64,000 nt of DNA, from NCBI GenBank assembly GCA_049602155.1, contig JBMYRH010000002.1, positions 1 to 64,000 on the forward strand, in the 5' to 3' direction. The translations under genes were made by a program, and so were the position numbers. Source of the stretch: JBMYRH01 sp049602155. Lineage in GTDB: Bacteria > Myxococcota_A > UBA9042 > PHBI01 > JBMYRH01. Below are positions 51,770 to 60,507 of this stretch, in pieces. The notes beneath the pieces are model-generated. The model had not been told where the DNA came from. It saw only the letters and a list, made by a program, of their open reading frames with translations, and did no database searches. The first letter of the stretch is position 1. The number at the start of each line of letters is the position of its first letter.

Positions 51770-52783
51770 ATGGATGAGCACTCGGAGTTGGCTGAGCGAC
51801 TCCAGGTGGGCCTTGAGGCGGCGACTGGGGCGTCGGTCACGATCGACGCCGTGGCGCCGATGCATGGTGGTGCCTGTCAGGACAACCTCGGGGTCGCCTT
51901 CACGGTCGAGGCCGGGAGCGACGCGGGTGCGTACCGGATGGTCCTGCGCGGAGATGCCCCATCCTCGTTGCCCCAGAGCTTGAGTCGGCGGCAGGAATTC
52001 GAGGTGATTGAGGCGGCGACAGAGGCTGGCGTCAAGACGCCGCGCGCCCGCTGGTTGATGCACGATGTCACTCGGCCTGGTGCCTGGAGCTACTGCCTCG
52101 ATCGCATCGAGGGAGAGGCCATCGGCCGCAAGATAGTCAGCGATCCACGGCTCGCCTCGGGGCGTGCCCTCTTGGTGGATGAGCTCTCGGAGATCCTCGC
52201 ACGTATCCACACTGTGACGCCCGCGACGCACCCAGACCTGCCGCTCGAGGACACTGATCCGCTGACGGCTGTCGAGACCTGGCTCAAGCCGCTCCCCGAG
52301 CCTCACCCGGCGCTATCTTTGGCGCTTAAGTGGCTCGATAACCACCGACCATCGCCGCGGGCGACGACCTTGGTCCACGGAGATTTCCGCACTGGGAACT
52401 TCATGCTGACTCCGGAGGGGGTCAGCGGCATCCTCGATTGGGAGTTCGCCCATTGGGGCTCCCCCGAGGAGGACCTGGGCTGGATCGCTGTGCGTGACTG
52501 GCGCTTCGGGCAGCTCGACAAGCCCGTAGGCGGGTTCGCGACGCGCGCAGCCTTTTATGACGCCTACGAGGCGGCCTCGGGGCAGCCGGTCGATTGGGGC
52601 GCTGTTCATTGGTGGGAGATCATGGGCAACGTGCGCTGGGCAGCTGGCTGTGCGTGCCAGGGGCAGCGCTACCTCCGCGGAGAGGTCGTTGACCTGGAGC
52701 TCATCGCCATCGCGCGCAGGGCCGCGGAGATGGAGTGGGAGGCGCTCCGCCTCATCGAGCACGGACCGAGCCGGAGGACCTAA
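51770..52783 (+). CDS. APH-family kinase, LvaA/ACAD10-kinase-like
   Basis: This 337-residue kinase-like protein has the APH-type catalytic loop HGDFRTGNFM and metal-binding ILDWEFAHWG. The N-lobe has VAPMHGGACQDNLGVAFTVE. In bacteria this family, next to a small DUF6285 protein and an acyl-CoA dehydrogenase, phosphorylates 4-hydroxyacyl-CoA (LvaA of the levulinate pathway; the ACAD10/11 kinase in mammals). The gene order here (kinase, small protein, dehydrogenase) is the same. Start ATG 51770 follows GGAGGTG with 9-nt spacing. No antibiotic resistance role is implied. Confidence 0.82.
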   Translation: MDEHSELAERLQVGLEAATGASVTIDAVAPMHGGACQDNLGVAFTVEAGSDAGAYRMVLRGDAPSSLPQSLSRRQEFEVIEAATEAGVKTPRARWLMHDVTRPGAWSYCLDRIEGEAIGRKIVSDPRLASGRALLVDELSEILARIHTVTPATHPDLPLEDTDPLTAVETWLKPLPEPHPALSLALKWLDNHRPSPRATTLVHGDFRTGNFMLTPEGVSGILDWEFAHWGSPEEDLGWIAVRDWRFGQLDKPVGGFATRAAFYDAYEAASGQPVDWGAVHWWEIMGNVRWAAGCACQGQRYLRGEVVDLELIAIARRAAEMEWEALRLIEHGPSRRT

Positions 52784-52786
52784 GCG

Positions 52787-53185
52787 ATGCAAGACATCCC
52801 AGACAAGGCGACGCTCCTCGCCGCTGTACGCCGCTTCTTGAAGGCCGATTTGGCCGCGGTGATTCCCGACCCTGCGTTGCGGTTCCGCGTCCTCATCGCG
52901 GCGAACCTCCTCGGCGTCGTCGAGCGCGAGCTGGGTCACGAGCAAGCCCACCATGCAGCGGAGGTAGGGCGCCTTGCGGCGCTCTTAGAGGACGCGGACG
53001 CAGAGATGCTCCTTGGGTTACAAGGAGACGCTGCACGTAGAGCGGCCCTCGGGCCGCTCTATGAGCGCCTGTTAGAGGGCGACTCAGCCGACCCGGATGC
53101 GGTCTTTGACCATGTGAAGGCGACCCTCGCGGAGAAGCTCGCCGTTGTGAACCCACGCTTCGATCTCTCGTCGACCATCGACTAG
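52787..53185 (+). CDS. DUF6285 / LvaB-like small protein
   Basis: This 132-residue helical protein (MQDIPDKATLLAAVRRFLK, FRVLIAANLLGVVEREL, AAEVGRLAALL, HVKATLAEKLAVVNPRF) matches the DUF6285 pattern. LvaB of Pseudomonas putida is of this type and supports the LvaA kinase. It sits 3 bp after the kinase and 9 bp before the dehydrogenase, with GGAGG before the start. It is cytosolic; by itself it has no visible active site. Confidence 0.8.
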   Translation: MQDIPDKATLLAAVRRFLKADLAAVIPDPALRFRVLIAANLLGVVERELGHEQAHHAAEVGRLAALLEDADAEMLLGLQGDAARRAALGPLYERLLEGDSADPDAVFDHVKATLAEKLAVVNPRFDLSSTID

Positions 53186-53194
53186 GAGGCTCTG

Positions 53195-54388
53195 ATGAAT
53201 TTCAATCTAGATCCCGAACTGAGCGCGCTGCGCGCCCAGGTGCGCGCCCTCATCGACGACCACATCATCCCCGCCGAGGAGACCCTGCTCAGCGAGGACG
53301 CTGTGGGGGGGGATGACACCCTGAGGCGCCTCCGGGCCATGACGAAGGAGGCGGGGCTTTGGACGCCGCACTTGCCTGTCGATCACGGCGGCCGAGGCCT
53401 CGGGTTCTTCGGGATGGCGGTGCTCTTCAGAGAGATGGGGCGGTCCCTCGTGGGCCCCGCGGTGTTCGGCTGCGACGCGCCCGACCAAGGGAACATGGAT
53501 CTGCTGATCCGCTCGGCGAGCCCTGAGATTCAGGAGCGCTACCTGGCCCCACTGTGTGCTGGCGAGACCACGAGCGCATTCTGCATGACCGAGCCTGCAC
53601 CGGGGGCCGGAGCCGATCCGCGCAACCTCCGCACGACAGCCACACGGGTCGGTGATGAATGGCGCATTGATGGGCATAAATGGTACTCGACGGGGGGGGA
53701 TCGCGCCGCGTTCCTTATCGTCATGGCGCGGACGAGTGACGACCCGCGACAGGGCGCCACGCTCTTCATTGTCGACCGTCACGCGCCCGGGTTGACCCAT
53801 GTGCGAGACATCGACGTCTTGGCCGCGCCTATGTTGACGCACCGCGAGGCTGAGTTTCGATTTGACGACGTCCGCGTCACCGACGCCCACATCGTGGGAG
53901 AGGTCGGGCAGGGCTTTGCGTTGGCTCAGAAGCGCCTCGTCCCGGCGCGCCTGACGCACTGTATGCGCTGGTTAGGGCTGGCGGACCGGGCGCTGTCGCT
54001 CTGCCGTAAGTACTTGGCCGAGCGGGTCTCTTTTGGTCAGCCGCTGAACCGGCATCAAGCCGTCCAACGTATGGTCTCTGACAACGCGACTGCGATTCAC
54101 TCTGGCAACCTGATGACCTTTCACTGCGCTTGGCTCCTGTCTCAAGGGGACATGGTTCAGGCGCGCACCTTCTCCTCGATGGCGAAGACGCACGTCGCGA
54201 ATGCGCTGTGTAAGACCCTCGATGATGCCATTCAGATGCATGGTGGGCTCGGCTATAGCCACGATATGCCCTTCGCACGCTGGTATACCTACGCGAGGGC
54301 AGGGCGGATCGCCGATGGCCCGGACGAGGTCCACCGCTGGGTGATCGCCCGCGACTACCTGATGGAGAAGGTCGACCTGCTCGGCTGA
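53195..54388 (+). CDS. Acyl-CoA dehydrogenase, LvaC/ACAD10-11-like
   Basis: This 397-residue FAD enzyme has CMTEPAPGAGADPRNLRTTA, GHKWYSTGGDRAAFLIVMART, RLVPARLTHCMRWLGLADRAL, VSFGQPLNRHQAVQRMVSD, and GGLGYSHDMPFARWYTYARAGRI-type C-terminal segments. Length and motifs fit acyl-CoA dehydrogenases. With the upstream kinase and LvaB-like protein it likely converts phosphorylated 4-hydroxyacyl-CoA to 3-hydroxyacyl-CoA, the LvaC step. Whether this acts on levulinate-derived 4-hydroxyvaleryl-CoA or longer 4-hydroxy acids is unknown. Confidence 0.88.
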   Translation: MNFNLDPELSALRAQVRALIDDHIIPAEETLLSEDAVGGDDTLRRLRAMTKEAGLWTPHLPVDHGGRGLGFFGMAVLFREMGRSLVGPAVFGCDAPDQGNMDLLIRSASPEIQERYLAPLCAGETTSAFCMTEPAPGAGADPRNLRTTATRVGDEWRIDGHKWYSTGGDRAAFLIVMARTSDDPRQGATLFIVDRHAPGLTHVRDIDVLAAPMLTHREAEFRFDDVRVTDAHIVGEVGQGFALAQKRLVPARLTHCMRWLGLADRALSLCRKYLAERVSFGQPLNRHQAVQRMVSDNATAIHSGNLMTFHCAWLLSQGDMVQARTFSSMAKTHVANALCKTLDDAIQMHGGLGYSHDMPFARWYTYARAGRIADGPDEVHRWVIARDYLMEKVDLLG

Positions 54389-54435
54389 GGGGCTCGCGGC
54401 GGGCTCAGAGAGTGAGCCGCCGCGGTGTGCCTCAG
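54385..54435. terminator. Hairpin between convergent acyl-CoA dehydrogenase and lipoprotein genes
   Basis: Arms CGCGGCGGGCTC (54395-54406) and GAGCCGCCGCG (54414-54424), with one bulged base, and outer CTGAGG/CCTCAG arms form a strong stem in the 56-bp gap. It can serve either strand as a terminator, although no T-tract is present. Confidence 0.55.
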
Positions 54436-54444
54436 GCGTCTGCG

Positions 54445-57288
54445 CTAGGGCTCGACGGTGTCGGTGTTACAGCGCCACAAGGTGCCTGCGTTCTCGGCGT
54501 AGACTCCGGAGCGCGGGTAGATGGTCTCTTCCTCGCAGAACATGCCCGCTGGGCATTGGTCGTTGGCGGGATCGCATGGTGCCGTGCAGACCCCGGCGAT
54601 GCCTGTTTCATCGGCGAGGCAGTACATTGTCTTGCATGTGTCTTGAGCGGCCGTGGGGTCACAGGCATCGCCGAGCTCGAGCGTGGGGGTCACGGTCCCT
54701 TCGTTCGTGATGTCGATGCAGACGTGGTCCGTCCCAGCCTTGTAGTCTGGGCCGAAGTTAATCGACAGGGCGGTGCAGGCCTCGTTGTCGGCCTCGCAGG
54801 TGAAGTCATCGCCGCAGTCCGTGCCCGAGGAGCCCAGCGCGTTCGGCACGCATAGGCCGACGTACATGTTGTCCTCGTCTGCCGCCAGATCGAGCCCGAA
54901 GGAGTACGCATAGGTTTGGCATCGGAAGGTGTAGGTGACGTCATTCATGACGGCATCTGGGCAATCGGTGTGGCTCTCGCAGGGCTGGCTGCAGATGCCC
55001 GCGATGCCGGCCGGCTCGTTGGCCCCCAAGCAGAAGGTCTCACACCGGTCGACCTCGGCGCCGGCCGCGCCGCAGCTTTGACCGAGGGTGCCCCACGTGG
55101 GGTCAGAGTCGTGGCAGACACCCTTGACCGTCAGGGTCTCTTTGTCGTCTGGAACCTTGGTCTCATAGATGTTGCAGGTCTGTGCGTCGGTGCACGTCGC
55201 CTCGGCCATGCATGGTCCGGCTTTCCCGGGCATCGAGATGCAGTAATCCAGCGGTAAGACCGTGTCGCCGATGCCGTCGGCGTTCGTGTCGAGGTTCGCC
55301 TCTTCCGTGCGGCAGACCTGCTCGTCCCCACACTGGGTGTCGTCTTCGCACAGGGCCGAGCAGTAGCCGCCGACACAGAGGTCTTGGGCCTGGCATGTGT
55401 CGCCTGGGATGTTATCGGTGGGGTCGCTGTCGCAAGGCTCGCCAAGGCCGACGCCCTCGGGATCACGCGCCAAGCAGCGGTGCTCCCAATCTGCGAGCGG
55501 CCCCTCTTCACCGTTGTAGAACCAGCGGCAGTAGAAGTCGCCCGGGCAATCCGACACCGTGTCGCACACGTTCGGGAAGCAGAGCTGTGGGGTGTACTCC
55601 GGGATGTTGGAGAAGAGCGGCGATGGGGCGTTGCAGTACCAAGCGCTGCAGTCTGCGTCGCTTAAGCAGTTCTTCGACGGCCACCCCTTACAGGTGTTGG
55701 TCGCGCCATCGCACCCGCTCTCCTCGAAGAGCTGAGTCGTATCGCAGTCTAGGCTGTTCTCGCAGAAGGATGAGCAGCCAAGCATCGTGTAGCAGATCCC
55801 CTGCTCGCAGATGTTGATGTCCCCATCGTAGGGGTCCTCATTGCATTGACTGGTCATCTGGACGCCGTCGCCCCACTCGCCGGTCTGCGTCTTCGTGAAG
55901 CAGCGCTGTCCGAGGGTGCCGAAGGTCGTGATGACGCAGCCCTCACCCTCGGGGCATTGCGTGCCGGCGTCGCAGCTCTCATAGGTCGTCCCAGGCATGC
56001 AGAAGGCGTTCCCTGGCTGTCCTGCTGTCCCGAAGTTCACACAGTGCCAGTCGGAGCCCAGTGGGCCGTCTACGAACCCGGTGCACTCCGACGCTGCGCC
56101 GGGGTCTTCGATACCGTCTGCGCCGGGCAGGCCCGTGACGTTGTTCACGGTGTCCATCGTGATAGTGCAGCTCTTGGAGCATGTCGCTGCGCTGAGGAGC
56201 GCGACGCCTGGGAGCCCAGGGCCGGTGCAGAAGCCGGAGTCGCACGCGAGGTTCATGCAGTCCGGCCAATTTTCATTGGCGATCATGACCCCGGTGGCGG
56301 GGTCGAGGATCTCAGCTGCGCACTCGCTGGACGCACCACAGTACGACCCGAGTGCGCCTTTCTCGTAAGGGAGGCCACATTGGCCGCTCGCCGTGCACGC
56401 GAGATCGTCGGGGCAGCCCCCGCACTCGCCACCGCAGCCATCGTCGCCGCAGACCTTGCCGACGCAGTTGGGGGCACACTCGCATGCCCCGGACGGGTTG
56501 CAGAACTCGCTGTCGCCGCACTCGCCGCAGGCGCCCCCGCAGCCGTCATCGCCACAGGCCTTGTTGGTGCAGTCCGGCGTACAGCTGCAGATGCCATTGT
56601 CGCAGAAGCCGTTGGTGCCGCAGTCGCCGCACTGCCCCCCGCATCCGTCATCACCGCACTCCATGCCCACACAGGAGGGAATGCACGCGTCACACAGGCC
56701 GCCAGCGTTACAGTTCTCACCTTCGGCGCACTCGCCGCAGGTGCCCCCACAGCCGTCGTCGCCGCAGGTCTTTCCGTCGCAGGCTGGCATGCACCCACAG
56801 GTGCCGTCGGGCATACACGCGACGCTCCCGCCGTCGTCGCAGGTGCCGCAAGAGCCTCCGCAGCCGTCGTCACCGCACTCTTTTTCCGTGCAATCCGGGG
56901 CGCACTCGCAGGCCCCGGCGTCAGTGCAGGCCTCGTTGACCGCGCAGACCCCGCAGGTGCCTCCACAGCCGTCGTCCCCACAGCCTTTTCCTGCACAGTC
57001 GGGCTCACAGGGGCCGGAGCCGCTGTCCTCTACTGCAGGCTCACCCCCCGCGTCGTCGCCGGTGTTGTCCGTCGTGTCTGTTGCGCCCGGATCCGTGCCG
57101 GTGGCGTCGACGGTCGTCGTTCCTCCGTGATTACCGGCATCAGCACCTTGAGTGGTGTAGCCGGGGTCGGTCCCTGGGATGTTGTCCGTCCCGTTCCCGG
57201 TGTCGGAGGAGCACGCCAGGCCTGAGAGCGCGAGGCTCAAGGCGGCGAGGGTGAGGGTCAGATGACGAAGGAGAGCTGAGCAGGACAT
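54445..57288 (-). CDS. Large cysteine-rich lipoprotein with six CGDDGCGG repeats
   Basis: This 947-residue protein has a signal peptide ending SGLAC (lipobox), a Thr/Gly/Asp linker (about 25-95), then six tandem modules of about 36-40 residues each centred on CGDDGCGGxCGxC (DNA about 56400-57000), followed by about 600 residues of irregular disulfide-rich modules (YCGASSECAAEI, CISMPGKAGPCM, CESHTDCPDAV and others). The CGDDGCGG module is widespread in Myxococcota secreted proteins; its function is not established. No catalytic motif. Start ATG 57288; the frame is open to 57753 but the extra part is antisense to the next gene. Confidence 0.85.
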   Translation of the reverse strand: MSCSALLRHLTLTLAALSLALSGLACSSDTGNGTDNIPGTDPGYTTQGADAGNHGGTTTVDATGTDPGATDTTDNTGDDAGGEPAVEDSGSGPCEPDCAGKGCGDDGCGGTCGVCAVNEACTDAGACECAPDCTEKECGDDGCGGSCGTCDDGGSVACMPDGTCGCMPACDGKTCGDDGCGGTCGECAEGENCNAGGLCDACIPSCVGMECGDDGCGGQCGDCGTNGFCDNGICSCTPDCTNKACGDDGCGGACGECGDSEFCNPSGACECAPNCVGKVCGDDGCGGECGGCPDDLACTASGQCGLPYEKGALGSYCGASSECAAEILDPATGVMIANENWPDCMNLACDSGFCTGPGLPGVALLSAATCSKSCTITMDTVNNVTGLPGADGIEDPGAASECTGFVDGPLGSDWHCVNFGTAGQPGNAFCMPGTTYESCDAGTQCPEGEGCVITTFGTLGQRCFTKTQTGEWGDGVQMTSQCNEDPYDGDINICEQGICYTMLGCSSFCENSLDCDTTQLFEESGCDGATNTCKGWPSKNCLSDADCSAWYCNAPSPLFSNIPEYTPQLCFPNVCDTVSDCPGDFYCRWFYNGEEGPLADWEHRCLARDPEGVGLGEPCDSDPTDNIPGDTCQAQDLCVGGYCSALCEDDTQCGDEQVCRTEEANLDTNADGIGDTVLPLDYCISMPGKAGPCMAEATCTDAQTCNIYETKVPDDKETLTVKGVCHDSDPTWGTLGQSCGAAGAEVDRCETFCLGANEPAGIAGICSQPCESHTDCPDAVMNDVTYTFRCQTYAYSFGLDLAADEDNMYVGLCVPNALGSSGTDCGDDFTCEADNEACTALSINFGPDYKAGTDHVCIDITNEGTVTPTLELGDACDPTAAQDTCKTMYCLADETGIAGVCTAPCDPANDQCPAGMFCEEETIYPRSGVYAENAGTLWRCNTDTVEP
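56400..57000 (-). repeat. Six-copy CGDDGCGG module repeat
   Basis: Six imperfect tandem units, each about 110-120 bp, encode the CxPxCxGKxCGDDGCGGxCGxC module of the lipoprotein gene at 54445-57288. The GGCGACGACGGCTGCGGNGG-like core is strongly conserved at DNA level and is a likely assembly and recombination hot spot. Confidence 0.85.
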
Positions 57289-57426
57289 AGCGCGTCTCAC
57301 GGGTCTGGGCGGAGGTGAGATCCTCACCTGAAACAATGGATGTTTGTTGAAACATACTGCGTGCGCGGGGTGGCGACAACCTGTTGCGCGTGACCTTGGA
57401 ACCCACCGCACAGTAGCATCGGGGCG

Positions 57427-58353
57427 ATGACGTCGATTTTGACCAGCGTGACCGTGGCGCTCCTCGCGACCGCCCCCCTTGATGTGATCACGCAGGATCC
57501 CACGGGATGCGTTGAGTCGGCTCACGTCGCCGAGGCCCTCAGGGAGGGTCTCCCAGGCGCTTGGCAGGGCCCGCGCGCAGGCCTCCGCCTCGTCGTCGCC
57601 GTCGGTGCTGGCCCCGATGACCAGCCGGCGATGTTGACGTTCACGTTGACGCAGCAAGGAGTCGATGCGCCTTTGATGGTGCGCGCGCAGCCGATCATCG
57701 CGGCGGATTGCCCGTCTTTGCCTCAGCTGATCGCGGTGATCGTCGGGCGCCACCTCTCAGAGTTGCCCCGCGATGCGTGGCCGCAACCTCTCCCTTCGCC
57801 GCCCGTCGCCCCCGAGCCAGGGGAGTCGGGGCCACTGCGACCACTGCAAGAAGTGTCCCCTGCGACGGGGCACCTTGACCTCAGGCTCGGCGCTGAAGTC
57901 GGCCTGGACAGTGCGCTCTTCGGGGGCACATTGGCGCTCGACGCGACGGTCTTCGGTGCGCACGGTTACGCGCTCTTAGTGGGCGCTAAGGTGCTGACGT
58001 TTGCGCCGTTTGCGGTGGGGGAGGGCACGGCGCGCCTGACGACGGTGTTGGGGCGCTTGGGGCCCGCTTGGGAGCTCCCGGTATTCGATCTCATCGTCGG
58101 GGGCGCGCTGGGGCTCGGCGTGGGGGCGACCATCGCGCAAGGGCAGGGCTTTGAGCGCGACATTGCGGCGGCGGGCGTGACCGTTCGAGCGTGGGCGCAG
58201 GCCTCTGTTCGGACGCGCTGGGGGCTGAGCTTCTGCCTGAGCGCCGCATTCGTCGCCTTGCGGTCGCGGCTGCGTGCTGCGGAGATGGAGGACGGGGTGC
58301 TGGCCCCTGCGGCCAGGCTCTCCGCCTCTATCGGCTACGTGTTTGGCGACTGA
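57427..58353 (+). CDS. Secreted protein, predicted outer-membrane beta-barrel
   Basis: This 308-residue protein has a signal-like N-terminus (LTSVTVALLATAPLDV), a periplasmic-type domain (about 25-110) with CVESAHVAEALREGLPG and a DCPSLPQLIAVIVGRHL segment, a Pro-rich linker (about 120-150: PSPPVAPEPG), and a C-terminal about 160 residues with alternating small/hydrophobic strands (LDLRLGAEVGLDSALFGGTLALD, ending SIGYVFGD with terminal aromatic). This layout occurs in Myxococcota barrel proteins of unknown role. Start at ATG 57427, divergent from the cysteine-rich lipoprotein; the 138-bp gap should hold both promoters. Confidence 0.7.
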   Translation: MTSILTSVTVALLATAPLDVITQDPTGCVESAHVAEALREGLPGAWQGPRAGLRLVVAVGAGPDDQPAMLTFTLTQQGVDAPLMVRAQPIIAADCPSLPQLIAVIVGRHLSELPRDAWPQPLPSPPVAPEPGESGPLRPLQEVSPATGHLDLRLGAEVGLDSALFGGTLALDATVFGAHGYALLVGAKVLTFAPFAVGEGTARLTTVLGRLGPAWELPVFDLIVGGALGLGVGATIAQGQGFERDIAAAGVTVRAWAQASVRTRWGLSFCLSAAFVALRSRLRAAEMEDGVLAPAARLSASIGYVFGD

Positions 58354-58508
58354 TACGTCGCTTTGGCGCGCTCCCGCTTTGAATTCTTCGCCCTCACCGA
58401 TCTTTTTTTGAAGGTGGGCCGGGACTCTGGGAATGAACCGGATGACACGCATGCTCATCGCGACGTCAGCCCCGCGCGAGCGCTTCCAACATTTCCGAGA
58501 GGACATCC

Positions 58509-60422
58509 ATGAGACATTCACTCACCCTGGGCGCGCTCGCTGCGTCCCTCGCACTCACGACGACCTTGAGCACGCCCGCGTTGGCATGCGGTGGGTTCTT
58601 CTGTTCACAGTCTGCGCCTGTGAATCAGCGCGCTGAGCGCATCCTCTTCACCGTGGCAGGCACGAGCGTCGAGGCGCACATTCAGATCGCTTATGAGGGC
58701 CCAGCTGAGGCCTTCTCTTGGGTGCTCCCGATGCCCGAGATCCCCGAGTTCGGGATCGGCACCGATGAGCTCTTCCGAGTGCTTCATCAGCAGACAGACC
58801 CTCGCTTCGCCATCAAGTGGGAGAACGAAGCGGGGTGTGAGAGCTTTCGCTCAAACTGTGGCTGCATGATGTTTGACGAGTCCACGGCAGATGGCCCTCC
58901 ATCAGACCCGATGCCGGGCGCCAGCGTCGAGGTCCTCGCCGCGGGTCAAGTCGGACCTTACGACTACAAAGTGGTCCAATCTGAGGACGGCCAGGAGCTC
59001 TTCGATTGGTTGACAGAGAACGGCTACGACGTGCCTACCAACTCGAAAGGGCTCATCTCGCACTACTCGGATATCGACTTTGTCTTCCTTGCGCTCAAGC
59101 TGGTGAAGGACGCCGAAGCCGGTGACATCCAGCCCATCGTGCTCTCCTACGAGTCGGACATGCTGGCGTGCATCCCTCTGCAGCTCACCGCGATCGCGGC
59201 ACAAGCGGATATGCCGATCTACACGTGGGTCCTCGCCGAAGCCCGCGCGGTGCCGCTGAACTTCTTCCATGTGGTGCTCAACGAGAAGGCCATCGACTGG
59301 CTGAACTGCGCTGCGCCGATGTACGACGACTTCATTGAGCCGATGTGCGGTGGGAACCTGCAAGGCGTGGACTGTGCTCAAGAGTACCTCGACACGGTGA
59401 CCGAGGCCGCTAACACCGCCGCCGGTCATGGGTTTGTGACCGAGTACGCGGGCAGCACAGAGATGATGAAGGAGACCCTCTACTGGGAGGGGCGCTTCGA
59501 CATCGAGGCCCTCAAGGGAATTGACGGCGCTGGTGAGTTCCTCTCGGCGATGCTGAATCAGGGCTTCCCACGCAACAGCATGGTGCAGGAGCTCATCCGC
59601 ACCTACATCCCGATGCCCCCCGAGGACACCTTGCCTCAGAACTGTCAGGGTGAGCAGATGTTCTACTCGACGTGGAACATCGACAACTGCCTGCCCTACA
59701 TGGATGAGTCATGGAGCTTTGATGCGGAGGGGTTCGCGACGGACCTCGACGACCGGATCGCCAAGCCGATGCAGCAGGCGCAGGCGCTCTTCGACAACCA
59801 CAGCTACATGTCGCGCCTCTTCTCGACGGTGTCCCCGGCCGATATGGACCGTGACCCGCTCTTCTCGTTTAACCCGGACCTGCCGGATGTCTCCAATATC
59901 CACACGGCGACTGCGAGCGCGACGTGCAAGCCCGAGACGAGCTGGAACGCCGAGAAGATCGTCCTGACCTACCCCTCGGGGGCGACCGAGACCTTTGAAG
60001 GTGACTTCCAGTCTTGCGATGGCGTCCCGGTCCTCGCGGATCCGGCCAATGAGGTGGACGCCGTGGGCGAGATCCAGGTGATGGAGGAGCAGGGCGAGCC
60101 TGAGCCCGTGCCCCTCGAGGCCGTCGAGGAGATGGACGACGTCTTGGACTCTCGTTACCCCTCGCACGGGCAATCGACCGTAGTCAGCGGTGTCGATCGC
60201 AACGACGACCCCATCGAGAACACGGGGACCATCGGGACGGACCGCTCAAATCCCGACGTCGAGGTGCCTGAGAACCCGGCGCCCGAAGCCCCAGTCACTG
60301 AGGACTCGGGATGTCAGGGCGGCGGTTCAGGATCACAGAGCTTGGTCTGGTTCACGCTCCTAGGTCTCTTCGGCGTATGGCGACGTTTTAGCGCCGGCAT
60401 GATCCCGAACCATTTGCAGTAA
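58509..60422 (+). CDS. DUF2330-like secreted protein with MYXO-CTERM-like tail
   Basis: This 637-residue protein has a signal peptide ending TPALA, and immediately CGGFFCSQSAPVNQRAERILF, the hallmark start of DUF2330 proteins, then FSWVLPMPEIPEFGIG and scattered Cys. The C-terminus has a Glu/Pro-rich stalk, SGCQGGGSGSQ, a hydrophobic stretch (LVWFTLLGLFGVW) and Arg-Arg, like a MYXO-CTERM sorting signal, though 11 residues follow the arginines. It should be exported and possibly anchored at the surface after processing. The function of DUF2330 is not known. ATG 58509 follows AGAGG. Confidence 0.85.
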   Translation: MRHSLTLGALAASLALTTTLSTPALACGGFFCSQSAPVNQRAERILFTVAGTSVEAHIQIAYEGPAEAFSWVLPMPEIPEFGIGTDELFRVLHQQTDPRFAIKWENEAGCESFRSNCGCMMFDESTADGPPSDPMPGASVEVLAAGQVGPYDYKVVQSEDGQELFDWLTENGYDVPTNSKGLISHYSDIDFVFLALKLVKDAEAGDIQPIVLSYESDMLACIPLQLTAIAAQADMPIYTWVLAEARAVPLNFFHVVLNEKAIDWLNCAAPMYDDFIEPMCGGNLQGVDCAQEYLDTVTEAANTAAGHGFVTEYAGSTEMMKETLYWEGRFDIEALKGIDGAGEFLSAMLNQGFPRNSMVQELIRTYIPMPPEDTLPQNCQGEQMFYSTWNIDNCLPYMDESWSFDAEGFATDLDDRIAKPMQQAQALFDNHSYMSRLFSTVSPADMDRDPLFSFNPDLPDVSNIHTATASATCKPETSWNAEKIVLTYPSGATETFEGDFQSCDGVPVLADPANEVDAVGEIQVMEEQGEPEPVPLEAVEEMDDVLDSRYPSHGQSTVVSGVDRNDDPIENTGTIGTDRSNPDVEVPENPAPEAPVTEDSGCQGGGSGSQSLVWFTLLGLFGVWRRFSAGMIPNHLQ

Positions 60423-60449
60423 CGGAGTCATCTTACAATCATGCGGCTT

Positions 60450-60476
60450 GGTCGGCGCGGAGGTCCCGCGCCGACC
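60450..60476 (+). terminator. Strong hairpin after the DUF2330-like gene
   Basis: Perfect 11-bp arms GGTCGGCGCGG (60450-60460) and CCGCGCCGACC (60466-60476) with a 5-nt loop lie 28 bp after the stop and before the ECF sigma gene. The following GCTCTCTT is only weakly T-rich, so it may be a terminator or a barrier separating the two units. Confidence 0.6.
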
Positions 60477-60507
60477 GCTCTCTTGGGTGCCTGTCCCCAG
60501 GGTTGCC

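Noticed and set aside
51770..52783. Aminoglycoside resistance gene
   Set aside because: The APH-type fold is real but its neighbours (DUF6285 and acyl-CoA dehydrogenase) indicate a 4-hydroxyacyl-CoA kinase.
55846..57225. 459-codon plus-strand frame opposite the Cys-rich lipoprotein
   Set aside because: It mirrors the repeated CGDDGCGG coding and has no ribosome site or recognisable domain.
58380..58430. T7 tract after the barrel gene as an intrinsic terminator
   Set aside because: The T run lies in the loop between weak CTCACC/GGTGGG arms rather than after a stem.
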